Shown one piece after another: positions 9,192-18,050 of a stretch of DNA of 64,000 bases (within the stretch, counting starts at the first letter, position 1; the number at the start of each line of letters is the position of its first letter). The notes beneath the pieces are model-generated. The model ran no database searches and had not been told where the DNA came from. It saw only the letters and a program-made list of their open reading frames with translations. This stretch comes from CALNYS01 sp942490855. Lineage in GTDB: Bacteria; Planctomycetota; Phycisphaerae; Phycisphaerales; UBA1924. The stretch lies in assembly GCA_942490855.1 (NCBI GenBank), contig CALNYS010000001.1, forward strand, positions 395,257-459,256, in the 5' to 3' direction. A program made the translations under genes and the position numbers.

Positions 9192-11471
9192 ATGCTGGCG
9201 AACAGTGAAGACAGCGCACGCGGGCTCGACGAGTTCCGCTACGACGACGGGATCGTCCGCCTCTTTTTCTGGGCGACGATGGGGTGGGGGATCGTGGCGT
9301 TTCTGGTCGGGGTGCTGCTGGCGTTCCAGCTCGCGGCTCCCGAGCTGAACCTCTTCCCCGAGATCGCGTTCGGGCGTTTGCGTCCGCTGCACACGAACGC
9401 GGCGATCTTCGCGTTCGCGGGCAACGCGATCTTCGCGGCGGTGTACTACTCCACGCAGCGTCTGTGCAAGGCGCGGATGTGGAGCGACCGGCTGTCGCGG
9501 CTGCACTTCTGGGGCTGGCAGCTGATCATCCTCTCGGCGGCGCTGACTCTGCCCTTCGGGTTCACCCAGGGCAAGGAGTACGCGGAGCTGGAGTGGCCCA
9601 TCGACCTGGCGATCGCGGTGGTGTGGGTCGGCTTCTTCGGCGTGAACTTCCTGATGACGCTGGTGAACCGGCGCGAGAGGCACCTGTACGTCGCGCTGTG
9701 GTTCTACATCGCGACGATCGTCACCGTCGCGATCCTGCACGTCTTCAACAACCTGTGGATCCCCGTCGGCGTGTACGAGTTCTTCACCACCGGCGAGGTG
9801 TCGAGCATGGACAACCTGATGAAGTCCTACCCGGTGTACGCGGGTGTGCAGGACGCGTTCATGCAGTGGTGGTACGGGCACAACGCGGTGGCGTTCTTCC
9901 TGACGACCCCGTTCCTCGGGCTGATGTATTACTTCCTGCCCAAGGCGGCGAACCGCCCGGTGTTTAGCTACAAGCTGTCGATCATCCACTTCTGGTCGCT
10001 GGTGTTCATCTACATCTGGGCCGGGCCGCACCACCTGCACTACACGGCGCTGCCCGAGTGGGCGTCGAGCCTCGGGATGCTTTTTAGCCTGATGCTGTGG
10101 ATGCCCTCGTGGGGCGGCATGCTCAACGGCCTGCTCACCCTCCGCGGCGCGTGGAACAAGGTCGCGACGGACCCGGTGCTGAAGTTCTTCGTGGTCGGGA
10201 TCACCTTCTACGGCATGAGCACGTTCGAGGGCCCGATGCTCTCGATCAAGACGGTCAACGCGCTGAGCCACTACACGGACTGGACCATCGCCCACGTTCA
10301 CTCGGGGACGCTGGGCTGGAACGGGTTCATGACGTTCGGCATGGCGTACTGGCTGGCGCCGCGGTTGTTCCAGACCGATGGTCTCTACAGCACGAAGCTG
10401 GCGACGGCGCACTTCTGGATCGGGACGATCGGCATCGCGTTCTACATCCTCTCGATGTACGCGGCTGGGATCACGCAGGGCCTCATGTGGCGCGCGTTCG
10501 ACGAGACCGGTCGCCTGACCTACCCGGACTTCCTGGAGACGGTCGTCAGCCTCGAGTGGCTGTACTGGATCCGTGCGATCGGCGGGGTGATGTTCCTCGG
10601 CGGCGCGCTGATCGGGCTCTACAACCTGATCCGCACGTGGGGCATGCGCCCGGGCAGCTACGACGAGCCGCTGATCCGCGCTGCGCCGCTGTCGCCCAAC
10701 TACGTCGACGAGGTCACGGGCCCGTCAACGTTCACCACCAACACCGAGTTCGGCAAGGCCGGCGAGCGCTGGCTCCGCGGCGTGTGGCACCGGCGATTGG
10801 AACGCATGCCCGTGCGGATGACGTTCTGGGTCATCGTGTGGGTCGGCGTCGCGTCGCTCTTTGAGATGATCCCGACGTTCCTGATCCGTTCGAACGTCCC
10901 GACGATCGCGAGCGTCGAGCCCTACACGCCGCTCGAGCTGGTGGGGCGCGACATCTACGTCGCCGAGGGCTGCTACAACTGCCACTCGCAGATGATCCGT
11001 CCGATCTTCGCCGAGGTGAAGCGCTACGGCGATTACAGCAAGCCGGGCGAGTTCGTCTACGACCACCCGTTCCAGTGGGGCTCGCGGCGGATCGGCCCCG
11101 ACCTTGCGCGCGAGGGCGGGAGGCAGTCGTCGTACTGGCACTACCTGCACTTCGATGACCCCCGGATCAACGAGGGGTCGATCATGCCGAGCTACGCGCA
11201 CCTCATCGCTCAGGAGCTGAACTTCGACGCCATCACGGCGCGGGTCGGCGCGATGGCGATGCTGGGCGTGCCATATGGCGAGGCGGTGAACGAGGCGCCC
11301 GAGATGGCTCGTGCGCAGGCGGCGCAGATCGCTCGCGACATCAACGAGCAGGGCGGGCCGGCGGGTCTCGAGACCCGGAAGGTCACGGCGCTGATCGCGT
11401 ACATCCAGCGTTTGGGTGTTGATATCACCAAGCCGGCGCCGGAGCCGACCGCGGAAGGGGGAACGCCGTGA
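9192..11471 (+). CDS. ccoNO: Fused cbb3 oxidase subunits I and II (CcoN-CcoO)
   Basis: A 759-residue fusion. Residues 1 to about 500 are the haem-copper oxidase subunit CcoN, with many membrane helices and histidine-rich loops (LRPLHTNAAIF, WYGHNAVAF, GPHHLHYTALP, IAHVHSGTLGWNG). The rest is CcoO: one anchor helix (RMTFWVIVWVGVASLFEMIP) and a single haem c site CYNCH at 594-598. The complex reduces oxygen with high affinity while pumping protons. I chose ATG 9192, five bases after GAAAGGG; earlier in-frame ATGs add unrelated residues. It is the first gene of the cco operon and overlaps ccoQ by four bases. No clear FNR box was seen upstream. Confidence 0.93.
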   Translation: MLANSEDSARGLDEFRYDDGIVRLFFWATMGWGIVAFLVGVLLAFQLAAPELNLFPEIAFGRLRPLHTNAAIFAFAGNAIFAAVYYSTQRLCKARMWSDRLSRLHFWGWQLIILSAALTLPFGFTQGKEYAELEWPIDLAIAVVWVGFFGVNFLMTLVNRRERHLYVALWFYIATIVTVAILHVFNNLWIPVGVYEFFTTGEVSSMDNLMKSYPVYAGVQDAFMQWWYGHNAVAFFLTTPFLGLMYYFLPKAANRPVFSYKLSIIHFWSLVFIYIWAGPHHLHYTALPEWASSLGMLFSLMLWMPSWGGMLNGLLTLRGAWNKVATDPVLKFFVVGITFYGMSTFEGPMLSIKTVNALSHYTDWTIAHVHSGTLGWNGFMTFGMAYWLAPRLFQTDGLYSTKLATAHFWIGTIGIAFYILSMYAAGITQGLMWRAFDETGRLTYPDFLETVVSLEWLYWIRAIGGVMFLGGALIGLYNLIRTWGMRPGSYDEPLIRAAPLSPNYVDEVTGPSTFTTNTEFGKAGERWLRGVWHRRLERMPVRMTFWVIVWVGVASLFEMIPTFLIRSNVPTIASVEPYTPLELVGRDIYVAEGCYNCHSQMIRPIFAEVKRYGDYSKPGEFVYDHPFQWGSRRIGPDLAREGGRQSSYWHYLHFDDPRINEGSIMPSYAHLIAQELNFDAITARVGAMAMLGVPYGEAVNEAPEMARAQAAQIARDINEQGGPAGLETRKVTALIAYIQRLGVDITKPAPEPTAEGGTP

Positions 11472-11659
11472 AGGTTTCCGACGTTGTGCAGCACGCCGAC
11501 CTCTCGGTCTGGGCCGAGGCGGCGATGGTGATGTTCCTCGGCGCGTTCCTCGTGGTGACGATCCGCGTGCTGCGTCAGGACCCGACGGACGCCAGGTCGA
11601 TGGCGCACACGCCGCTCGCGGACGATGAACCCGGCGCCCAGAAAGGAGGCGACAAGTGA
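11468..11659 (+). CDS. ccoQ: Small cbb3 oxidase subunit, CcoQ-like
   Basis: A 63-residue protein with a single predicted transmembrane helix (AAMVMFLGAFLVVTIRV) and a polar C-terminus, as expected for CcoQ, which stabilises the CcoP-CcoNO assembly. The GTG start overlaps the ccoNO stop (GTGA), and the end overlaps the next GTG start, so its place in the operon is fixed. Sequence similarity alone is weak; the call rests on position, size and topology. Confidence 0.75.
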   Translation: MKVSDVVQHADLSVWAEAAMVMFLGAFLVVTIRVLRQDPTDARSMAHTPLADDEPGAQKGGDK

Positions 11660-12279
11660 GCAGCTACCGCCAAGGGCCGACTAACGAAGATTCCACCCTT
11701 GTCACCGGGCACGAGTACGACGGTATCCAGGAACTGGACAACCCGGTCCCGGGGTGGTGGCACCTGCTCTGGCTGATGTCGTTCGTCTTCCTGTTCACGT
11801 ACTTCCCGTTCTCGCTGATCAGCCCGATGTACCCGTCGCCTATTCGCCGCCTCGAAGCGGCGCAGGTCGCGGAGTACGAGCGGCTCTTCTCGGAGATCGG
11901 CGAGCTCTCGAACGACGAGACGACGCTGGTGTCGCTGATGGGCGACAGCGACTGGATGCTCTTCGCGGCGTCCGCGTTCCAGACCAACTGCGCGTCGTGC
12001 CATTCGAGCGACGGCGGGGGGCTCATCGGCCCGAACCTGACCGACGACGCCTACAAGAACGTCACGACGCTCACCGACATCCACCCCGTGCTGGTCAACG
12101 GCGCGGCCGGCGGCGCGATGCCCGCGTGGGGGACCCGGCTGTCGAACAACGAGCTGGTGTTGCTTAGCGCGTACGTCGCGACCCTCCGCGGTACGACGCC
12201 CGGCTCGCCGCGTGCGCCCGAGGGCGAGCCCATCCCGGCGTGGTCGGCGCCGAGCACAGCGGGCGAGGACGCCTCGTAA
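11656..12279 (+). CDS. ccoP: cbb3 oxidase subunit III, CcoP-like with one haem c site
   Basis: A 207-residue subunit. The N-terminal FixP-type motif HEYDGIQELDNPVPGWW (residues 20-36) precedes one transmembrane helix. A cytochrome c domain has CASCH at 112-116 and the distal ligand region GGAMPAWG. Typical CcoP is near 300 residues with two CxxCH sites; here there is only one and the protein is shorter. CcoP passes electrons from the quinol-cytochrome c branch to CcoO and CcoN. The GTG start overlaps ccoQ by four bases. Confidence 0.88.
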   Translation: MSSYRQGPTNEDSTLVTGHEYDGIQELDNPVPGWWHLLWLMSFVFLFTYFPFSLISPMYPSPIRRLEAAQVAEYERLFSEIGELSNDETTLVSLMGDSDWMLFAASAFQTNCASCHSSDGGGLIGPNLTDDAYKNVTTLTDIHPVLVNGAAGGAMPAWGTRLSNNELVLLSAYVATLRGTTPGSPRAPEGEPIPAWSAPSTAGEDAS

Positions 12280-12289
12280 GGAGCCAGGA

Positions 12290-13705
12290 GTGACGACGCC
12301 CTCGGCGCACGAATCCGAACAGGTCCTCTCGACGCTCCGCGCGGACGGGACGCGGCGCTGGCTCAACCCGAAGCCGTCGCCCGGGCGCTGGCTGAACCGG
12401 CGACGGGTGGTCGGCTACGGGCTGATCGCGCTCTTCGTGTCGTTGCCGCACCTGCGCCTCGCGGGGAAGCCGCCGTTGCTGCTCGACATCGTCCATCGGG
12501 AGTTCACGTTTTTCGGGGTGACGCTGTACCCGACGGACACGTATCTCTTTGCGCTGCTGATGCTGATCGTGTTCCTCGGGCTGTTCTTCCTCACCGCGCT
12601 CTTCGGGCGGATCTGGTGCGGGTGGGCGTGCCCGCAGACGGTCTACATGGAGCTGGTCTTCCGCCCGATCGAACGGTTCTTCCACGGCGCTCCCGGGAAG
12701 AAAAAGAAGACCGGCTCGTGGCGCACGCCGGCGAAGATGGGCGTCTATGCGCTTCTCGCGTTTGTGCTGGCGCACACGTTCCTGTCGTACTTTGTCGGGA
12801 CGGACGCGCTGCGGGAGTGGATGACGCGGTCGCCGCTGGATCACCCGCTGTCGTTCCTGCTCGTGGCGGGCGTGACCGGGCTGATGCTGTTCGACTTCGG
12901 TTTTTTCCGCGAGCAGATGTGCATCGTCGCGTGCCCGTACGGGCGGATGCAGTCGGTGATGCTCGACCGCGACTCGCTCGTGATCGGGTACGACCGCGCC
13001 CGCGGCGAGCCCCGCGGGAAGCTGCGCCGCGCCAAGAAGGACGTGTCCCTCACGACCCTCCCGGACGAGCAGGGCGACTGCATCGACTGCAAGATGTGCG
13101 TCACGACGTGCCCGACGGGCATCGACATCCGCGACGGGCTGCAGATGGAGTGCGTGAACTGTACGCAGTGCATCGACGCGTGCGACACGGTGATGGACAA
13201 GATCGGGAAGCCGCGCGGGCTGATCCGTTACTCGTCGCAGCGCGCACTCGAAGGCGACCCCGCTCACAAGATCCGCCCGCGCATGCTGGTCTACCCCCTG
13301 ATCATCGCGGGGCTGCTGACGCTTCTCGTGACGGCGCTCGCGGGGCGCGAGCCGGTTGACGTGAGCATCAACCGGGGGCCGGGGATGCCGTACCAGCTGC
13401 TCGAGGGCGACCGGGTCGGGAATCTCGTGAAAGTAAAACTGCAGACACGGGGCCAGGAGGGCGGCGCGTACACGGTGTCTGTCGAGATTGACGGCTTCGA
13501 CGCGCTCGTCACGGGCAGCCCGAACCCGGTCGTCGTGCCCGCGGGCGAGCTCGCAACGACCTCGCTGATGATCAGCGTCCCCGCCGCGGCGTTTGTGAAC
13601 CAGCGCGCCGCGATCAGTGTCGTGGTCACGGACGAGACCGGCGAGCGGTTCGAGACGCCGTACCGGCTCATCGGGCCGACGCGGAGCACGGGGGCGGCGC
13701 CATGA
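12290..13705 (+). CDS. ccoG: cbb3 assembly ferredoxin-like protein CcoG (FixG/RdxA)
   Basis: A 471-residue membrane protein with about five helices, the motif GRIWCGWACPQTVY, and two [4Fe-4S] motifs: cysteines 264, 267, 270 and 274 (CIDCKMCVTTCP), and 288, 291, 294 and 298 (CVNCTQCIDAC). A C-terminal Ig-like FixG domain follows. CcoG is implicated in cupric reduction during maturation of the cbb3 copper centre. The GTG start at 12290 is chosen because AAGGAG lies just upstream, past the ccoP stop. It overlaps ccoH by ATGA. Confidence 0.93.
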   Translation: MTTPSAHESEQVLSTLRADGTRRWLNPKPSPGRWLNRRRVVGYGLIALFVSLPHLRLAGKPPLLLDIVHREFTFFGVTLYPTDTYLFALLMLIVFLGLFFLTALFGRIWCGWACPQTVYMELVFRPIERFFHGAPGKKKKTGSWRTPAKMGVYALLAFVLAHTFLSYFVGTDALREWMTRSPLDHPLSFLLVAGVTGLMLFDFGFFREQMCIVACPYGRMQSVMLDRDSLVIGYDRARGEPRGKLRRAKKDVSLTTLPDEQGDCIDCKMCVTTCPTGIDIRDGLQMECVNCTQCIDACDTVMDKIGKPRGLIRYSSQRALEGDPAHKIRPRMLVYPLIIAGLLTLLVTALAGREPVDVSINRGPGMPYQLLEGDRVGNLVKVKLQTRGQEGGAYTVSVEIDGFDALVTGSPNPVVVPAGELATTSLMISVPAAAFVNQRAAISVVVTDETGERFETPYRLIGPTRSTGAAP

Positions 13706-14187
13706 AGTTCCCCGCCGGCGTCCGATGGCCGTTGATCGTCACGGGCATCCTGCTGACATCGTTCGCGGTGTGCACGGTGACGGTGATCGCGTCGCTGTCG
13801 GATCGCTCCTACGCCGTCGAATCGGACTACTACGAGCGCGCGGTGCGCTGGGACGAGAGCGCCCGCGAACGCGACGCGAGCGCGCTGCTGGGCTGGACGT
13901 CTGCGGCCTCGATCACCACCGGCGGCAGCGATGGCGAACTCAACCTCGTGCTGCACGATCAGGGCGGCGTCCCCATCACGGGCGCGACGGTTGAGGCCGA
14001 GGTCTTCCACCATGCCCGGCGCGGGGAGGCGCTTCTCCTTACGCTCGGCGAGCGGGCGCCCGGTCGTTACGCGGCTGATCTGTCCTCCGCGCCCGCGGGC
14101 GTTTGGCGGGTACGCGTTCGCGCCGTGCTGGGCGGGTCGGTGTACGTCTCCAGCCGTGACATCGTGAGCACGCGGGGCGCCTCGTGA
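13702..14187 (+). CDS. ccoH: FixH-like cbb3 assembly protein
   Basis: A 161-residue protein with one N-terminal membrane helix (WPLIVTGILLTSFAVCTVTV). A periplasmic beta-rich domain follows with the family-like VESDYYERAVRWDES and a C-terminal GVWRVRVRAVL strand. FixH/CcoH interacts with the oxidase during assembly. The ATG overlaps the ccoG stop and the end overlaps the next GTG, so the genes are translationally coupled. Confidence 0.85.
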   Translation: MKFPAGVRWPLIVTGILLTSFAVCTVTVIASLSDRSYAVESDYYERAVRWDESARERDASALLGWTSAASITTGGSDGELNLVLHDQGGVPITGATVEAEVFHHARRGEALLLTLGERAPGRYAADLSSAPAGVWRVRVRAVLGGSVYVSSRDIVSTRGAS

Positions 14188-14972
14188 CTGGCGTCTCGCT
14201 CGACTTCGCCCTCTACGGGACGGTGCTCGTCGCGAGCCTCGTCGGGAGCTTGCACTGCGCCGGCATGTGCGGCGTGTTCGTCGCGATGGCCGTCGGCGCG
14301 GGCGACCGCGTCTCGCGGGCGCGCTTGCAGGCGCTGTATCACGGCGGGCGGTTGGTGGGCTATACGACGCTCGGCGTGATCGCCGGCTCTGTCGGGCGGG
14401 CCGTGGACATCGGGGCGAGCGAGATCGGTCTGCACCACGCCGCGGCGATCGCGGCGGCGGCGAGCGTGCTGCTGGTCGCGGCGGCGCACGCGGCGGCGGA
14501 GCTGGGGGTGCGTCTGCCGCGCGCGCCGGCGCCCCCGTTTGCCAGGCGGCTTTTCGCGGGCGGGGCCCGAGCGGCGCAGCGGTTCAGCCCGAGCGGGCGG
14601 GCGCTGACGATCGGGCTTCTGACGGCGCTGCTGCCCTGCGGCTGGCTGTACGCGTTTGCGTTGATCGCGGCCGGCGCCGCCTCGCCTGTCAGCGGCGGGC
14701 TTGTCATGGCGGCGTTCTGGGTCGGCACGGTCCCGGTGCTCGCGCTGATCGGCGCCGGCGCGGGGACGCTGCGCAAACGGATGGGCGTGCGCGCCAGGGT
14801 CGCCGTGACGTTGCTCGTGGGCGTCCTCGGCGCGGGCGTGCTGCTGCGCGGGGTTGAGGCCGACCTCTCTGGTGTGCGTAAGGCGATGCAGGTTTCGGGT
14901 GAAACGGGCGTTCCCGACGTCAGCCAAACGGCCGACGCCCCGTGCCCCTTGTGCGTCACGGCGGAGCCATGA
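14184..14972 (+). CDS. TauE/SafE or DsbD-type membrane protein of the cco operon
   Basis: A 262-residue protein with about six hydrophobic helices. It has the paired motifs SLVGSLHCAGMCG near the start and LTALLPCGWLYAF in the second half, characteristic of the DsbD_2/TauE-like family often found between ccoH and ccoI. The cysteines in CAGMCG and PCGW suggest thiol or copper handling during oxidase assembly; that role is inferred from position. The C-terminus carries an extra CPLC motif. It overlaps both neighbours by four bases. Confidence 0.8.
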   Translation: MTGVSLDFALYGTVLVASLVGSLHCAGMCGVFVAMAVGAGDRVSRARLQALYHGGRLVGYTTLGVIAGSVGRAVDIGASEIGLHHAAAIAAAASVLLVAAAHAAAELGVRLPRAPAPPFARRLFAGGARAAQRFSPSGRALTIGLLTALLPCGWLYAFALIAAGAASPVSGGLVMAAFWVGTVPVLALIGAGAGTLRKRMGVRARVAVTLLVGVLGAGVLLRGVEADLSGVRKAMQVSGETGVPDVSQTADAPCPLCVTAEP

Positions 14973-17407
14973 GCAGCGTTCTCACCACCGAGCCCAAGAA
15001 CAGCGTGCACACCGCGTGCGCGCACTGTTCGCTGCCTGTCCCGGCGGGGCGCGTGCCAGCGCACGGCGACGCGTTCTGCTGCACCGGGTGCGAGGCCGCG
15101 TACGCCGCGATCCGCTCGTGCGGCCTCGAGGAGTTCTACGCCCTGCGCGAGAAGACCCAAGCGGGGGCGGTCCCTGCGCTCGAGGGGCAGGGGGGCTACG
15201 AGGCGTTCGACGACGACGCGTTTACGGCGCGACACTGCCGGACGCTGCCCGACGGGCTCTCCGCGTGCGAGGTCTACCTTGAGGGCATGCACTGCGCCGC
15301 GTGCGTGTGGTTGCTCGAACGGGCGCCGCGATTGATCCCGGGCCTCCGAACTCTTGAGGTTGATTACGGTCGGCACACGGCGCGGGCTGTCTGGGATCCG
15401 GCTGAAACGAACCTGTCGTCGATCTGCCGCAGCATCGCGAGCCTCGGGTACCGCCCGTCGGCCGTCGAACCCAGCGCCACACGCGGCGCCCGCGCGAGAG
15501 AAGAGCGCGCCGCGCTGGTCCGCCTCGGCGTCGCGGGCGCCTGCGCGGGCAACGTGATGTTGCTGGCGTTCGCGCTCTATTCCGGCGTGTCGTCGCCGAT
15601 CGGCGAGCCGTATTTCAGCATCTTCCGCTGGCTCTCGGCCGCGATCGGCGTGCTCAGCATCGCGTGGCCGGGGCGCGTGTTCTTTGTCTCGGCGGCCTCA
15701 GCGTTGCGCACGCGCGCATGGAGCCTCGATGCCCCGGTGGCGCTCGCTCTCTTCATCGGGGCGGCCGCCGGGGTGACCAACGCCCTGCGCGGGTCGGGCG
15801 AGATCTACTTCGACACGCTCACGATGCTCGTGTTCCTGCTCCTTGCGGGGCGATGGCTCCAGTCGCGCCACCACCGCATGGCACTCGACGCGGTCGAGCT
15901 CCTGTTCTCGGTGATGCCGCGCACGTCCAGCGTGATCGACCCCGATGGGACGCGGCGCGACGTCGCTTCTGACGCGCTCGAGCCGGGGATGGTCGTTGAG
16001 ATCCGGGCGAACGACACCGTCCCCGCCGACGGCACGATCGTCGTGGGCGAAGCCACACTCGACGAGTCGGTCCTTACCGGTGAAGCGACGCCAGTCGTGC
16101 GACGGGTTGGCGAGCCGGTGTGGGCGGGCGCGCTGAACATCAGCTCCTCCGTGCGGGTGCGGGTGGAGTCGGTCGGGCGCGAGACCCGCGTCGGGCGGGT
16201 GATGGCGCTGATCGAACGCCTGTCGCAAAGCCGCACGCCCATCATCGGATCCGCCGAGCGCGTCGCTCGCCCGTTCGTCGGGGCGGTCCTCACGCTCGCG
16301 GCGCTGACGTTCGCGATCCACGCGGCGAGCGGCGTCGGGCTGGCGATCGAGCACGCGGTGGCGCTGCTGATCGTGTGCTGCCCGTGCGCGGCCGCGCTGG
16401 CGACGCCCATCGCCACCACACTGGCGATCGCCCAGCTCGCGCGGCGCGGGACGCTGGTTAAGGGGGGCGACGTCTTTGAGGCGTTCGACGGGCCGGCGAC
16501 GATGCTGCTCGACAAGACCGGGACGGTCACCGACGGGCGTTTCTTGATCCGGGAGTGGGTGGGCGACGAGCCCCTCCGCCCCGTGGTCGCCGCGATGGAA
16601 TCAGGCATCGCGCACCCGATCGCCGCAACGCTCGCGTCAGCAGCAGACCCCTCGCCAGACGTCGCCGACGTCGCGCACCACCCCGGCCTCGGCGTCAGCG
16701 CAACGTGGCGCGGGCAGGAGATCCTCCTGGGCTCCGCGGGTCTCATGCGCTCCCGCCTTGGCGCGATCCCAGACTGGGCGGCCGACGCCATCAACGCGGC
16801 GGGCGAGCAGGGGCAGACCGCCGTGTGCGTAGCTGTCGACGGCACGGTGCGGGCCGCGGTTCTTCTCGGTGATGAAGTGCGTATGGATTCACGCCAAGCC
16901 GTTGAAGACCTCACGTCGCTCGGGTTCGCGGTCGGGCTCCTCTCCGGCGATGCGCCCGCGGTCGCGGAGAACGTCGGGCAGCGGGTGGGGGTCTCGGTGT
17001 GGGAGGGGGGCGCCACGCCGGAACGCAAGCACGAACGCGTGAGCGCACTCGTCGGGTCGGGCGAACAGGTCATCATGGTGGGCGACGGGGTGAACGACGC
17101 GTCGGCTCTTGCCGCGGCGAGCGTCGGGGTCGCGGTGAGCGGGGGCGCCGAGGCGTCGCTCGCGGCGGCGGACGTCTATATGCGCGAGCCCGGGCTCGCC
17201 CCGCTGGTCGATCTCGCGCGGGTGTCGCGCCGCACGGTCCGGGCGGTCCGGCGATGCCTGACGGTCGCGCTGGCGTACAACGCGTTCGCGGCGTCGCTCG
17301 CCGTCGCGGGTCTGATCTCGCCGTTGGTCGCGGCGATCATCATGCCGATCAGCTCGCTCTCGGTCGTGTCGATGGCTGTCGCCTCGGTGCGTGAGGAGAA
17401 GCGATGA
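14969..17407 (+). CDS. ccoI: Copper-exporting P1B ATPase of cbb3 biogenesis
   Basis: An 812-residue P-type ATPase. The N-terminus carries a Cys-rich module (CAHCSLPVP and FCCTGCEAAY) and a metal-binding domain with GMHCAACVW. The catalytic parts include the LTGEATP actuator loop, the copper-selective CPC at 471-473, the phosphorylated Asp515 in DKTGT, and MVGDGVNDASAL. CcoI (FixI) delivers copper for the CuB centre of cbb3 oxidase. The ATG at 14969 overlaps the preceding stop and is preferred to a GTG at 14942. Confidence 0.93.
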   Translation: MSSVLTTEPKNSVHTACAHCSLPVPAGRVPAHGDAFCCTGCEAAYAAIRSCGLEEFYALREKTQAGAVPALEGQGGYEAFDDDAFTARHCRTLPDGLSACEVYLEGMHCAACVWLLERAPRLIPGLRTLEVDYGRHTARAVWDPAETNLSSICRSIASLGYRPSAVEPSATRGARAREERAALVRLGVAGACAGNVMLLAFALYSGVSSPIGEPYFSIFRWLSAAIGVLSIAWPGRVFFVSAASALRTRAWSLDAPVALALFIGAAAGVTNALRGSGEIYFDTLTMLVFLLLAGRWLQSRHHRMALDAVELLFSVMPRTSSVIDPDGTRRDVASDALEPGMVVEIRANDTVPADGTIVVGEATLDESVLTGEATPVVRRVGEPVWAGALNISSSVRVRVESVGRETRVGRVMALIERLSQSRTPIIGSAERVARPFVGAVLTLAALTFAIHAASGVGLAIEHAVALLIVCCPCAAALATPIATTLAIAQLARRGTLVKGGDVFEAFDGPATMLLDKTGTVTDGRFLIREWVGDEPLRPVVAAMESGIAHPIAATLASAADPSPDVADVAHHPGLGVSATWRGQEILLGSAGLMRSRLGAIPDWAADAINAAGEQGQTAVCVAVDGTVRAAVLLGDEVRMDSRQAVEDLTSLGFAVGLLSGDAPAVAENVGQRVGVSVWEGGATPERKHERVSALVGSGEQVIMVGDGVNDASALAAASVGVAVSGGAEASLAAADVYMREPGLAPLVDLARVSRRTVRAVRRCLTVALAYNAFAASLAVAGLISPLVAAIIMPISSLSVVSMAVASVREEKR

Positions 17408-17586
17408 GTGTGCTGCTGATCGTGCTGCCCATCGCCCTGGTGCTCGCCGCGGCGGGCGTTGCAGCGTTCATCTGGATGGCCCGCAGCGGCCAGCTCGACG
17501 ACCTCGAGACGCCGGCGGTGCGGATGCTCTTTGATGAGGAGACAGGGAACGACCCGCCCAGCCCGCCCGACGACACCCGATCTTGA
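17404..17586 (+). CDS. ccoS: cbb3 oxidase maturation protein CcoS
   Basis: A 60-residue protein with one membrane helix followed by the family-typical FIWMARSGQLDDLETPAVRML. CcoS is needed for cofactor insertion into cbb3 oxidase. It is the last gene of the operon, overlapping ccoI by ATGA. The promoter of the downstream tRNA overlaps its stop codon. Confidence 0.9.
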   Translation: MSVLLIVLPIALVLAAAGVAAFIWMARSGQLDDLETPAVRMLFDEETGNDPPSPPDDTRS

Positions 17587-17610
17587 CACCACGTTCGCGG
17601 ACGCTATCAT
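17583..17610 (+). promoter_or_regulatory. Sigma-70-type promoter of the initiator tRNA
   Basis: TTGACA at 17583-17588 and TATCAT at 17605-17610 are separated by 16 bp. The -10 box ends 13 bases before the tRNA. The consensus -35 and near-consensus -10 match what is expected for a stable RNA. Confidence 0.75.
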
Positions 17611-17622
17611 TCCCCTCTTAAT

Positions 17623-17687
<65 letters not shown>

Positions 17688-17696
<9 letters not shown>

Positions 17697-17843
17697 TTTA
17701 TTTACGGCATCTGCAAGGGTCGCTATCAAACAGATAGTGGCCCTTTCTCTTTGGCTCTTCGTCACTTACGCAGGCGTGGGTTCTTAGCGCTGTGCGCGTG
17801 AAGTCGTCAGTGCAAAGATGTCCCCCGCTATTCATCCGGCATC
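17688..17843. repeat. Repeat of the tRNA 3' end; possible attachment-site remnant
   Basis: The last bases of the initiator tRNA and its flank (CCCCCGCTATT then CGGCATCTG, from 17688) recur at 17822 as CCCCCGCTATT then CGGCATCTG, 134 bp downstream. The second copy has no rest of the tRNA. Such tRNA 3'-end repeats are typical of integration at tRNA genes. The remaining sequence from 17751 to 18050 shows no gene or other structure I can support. Confidence 0.5.
17715..17750 (+). terminator. Rho-independent terminator after the initiator tRNA
   Basis: AAGGGTCGCTATC pairs with GATAGTGGCCCTT through 13 pairs (two G-T) with a 5-base loop. A T-rich stretch (TTTCTCTTT) follows. It lies 18 bases downstream of the tRNA. 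Confidence 0.8.
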
Positions 17844-18050
17844 TGTATGCAGCGAAGACCGATACTACGTCGGGCTTATTTGTTCGCCAATGAGGGCTTT
17901 GAGGGTTGGTAGTCCGTAGCTGCGGATAGAGGCGGTCATGGGCAAGAAGCACAGACTTGGACCTTGCGCACTCATCAACTCGCGGTCCAGCGAGTGCGAT
18001 CGGACGAGCGTGGCTGGGCACTGAATTCGATTGCGCCTACAGTCTCACAC

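Noticed and set aside
9054..10412. A 452-codon minus-strand frame
   Set aside because: Shadow of ccoNO, which has clear motifs on the plus strand.
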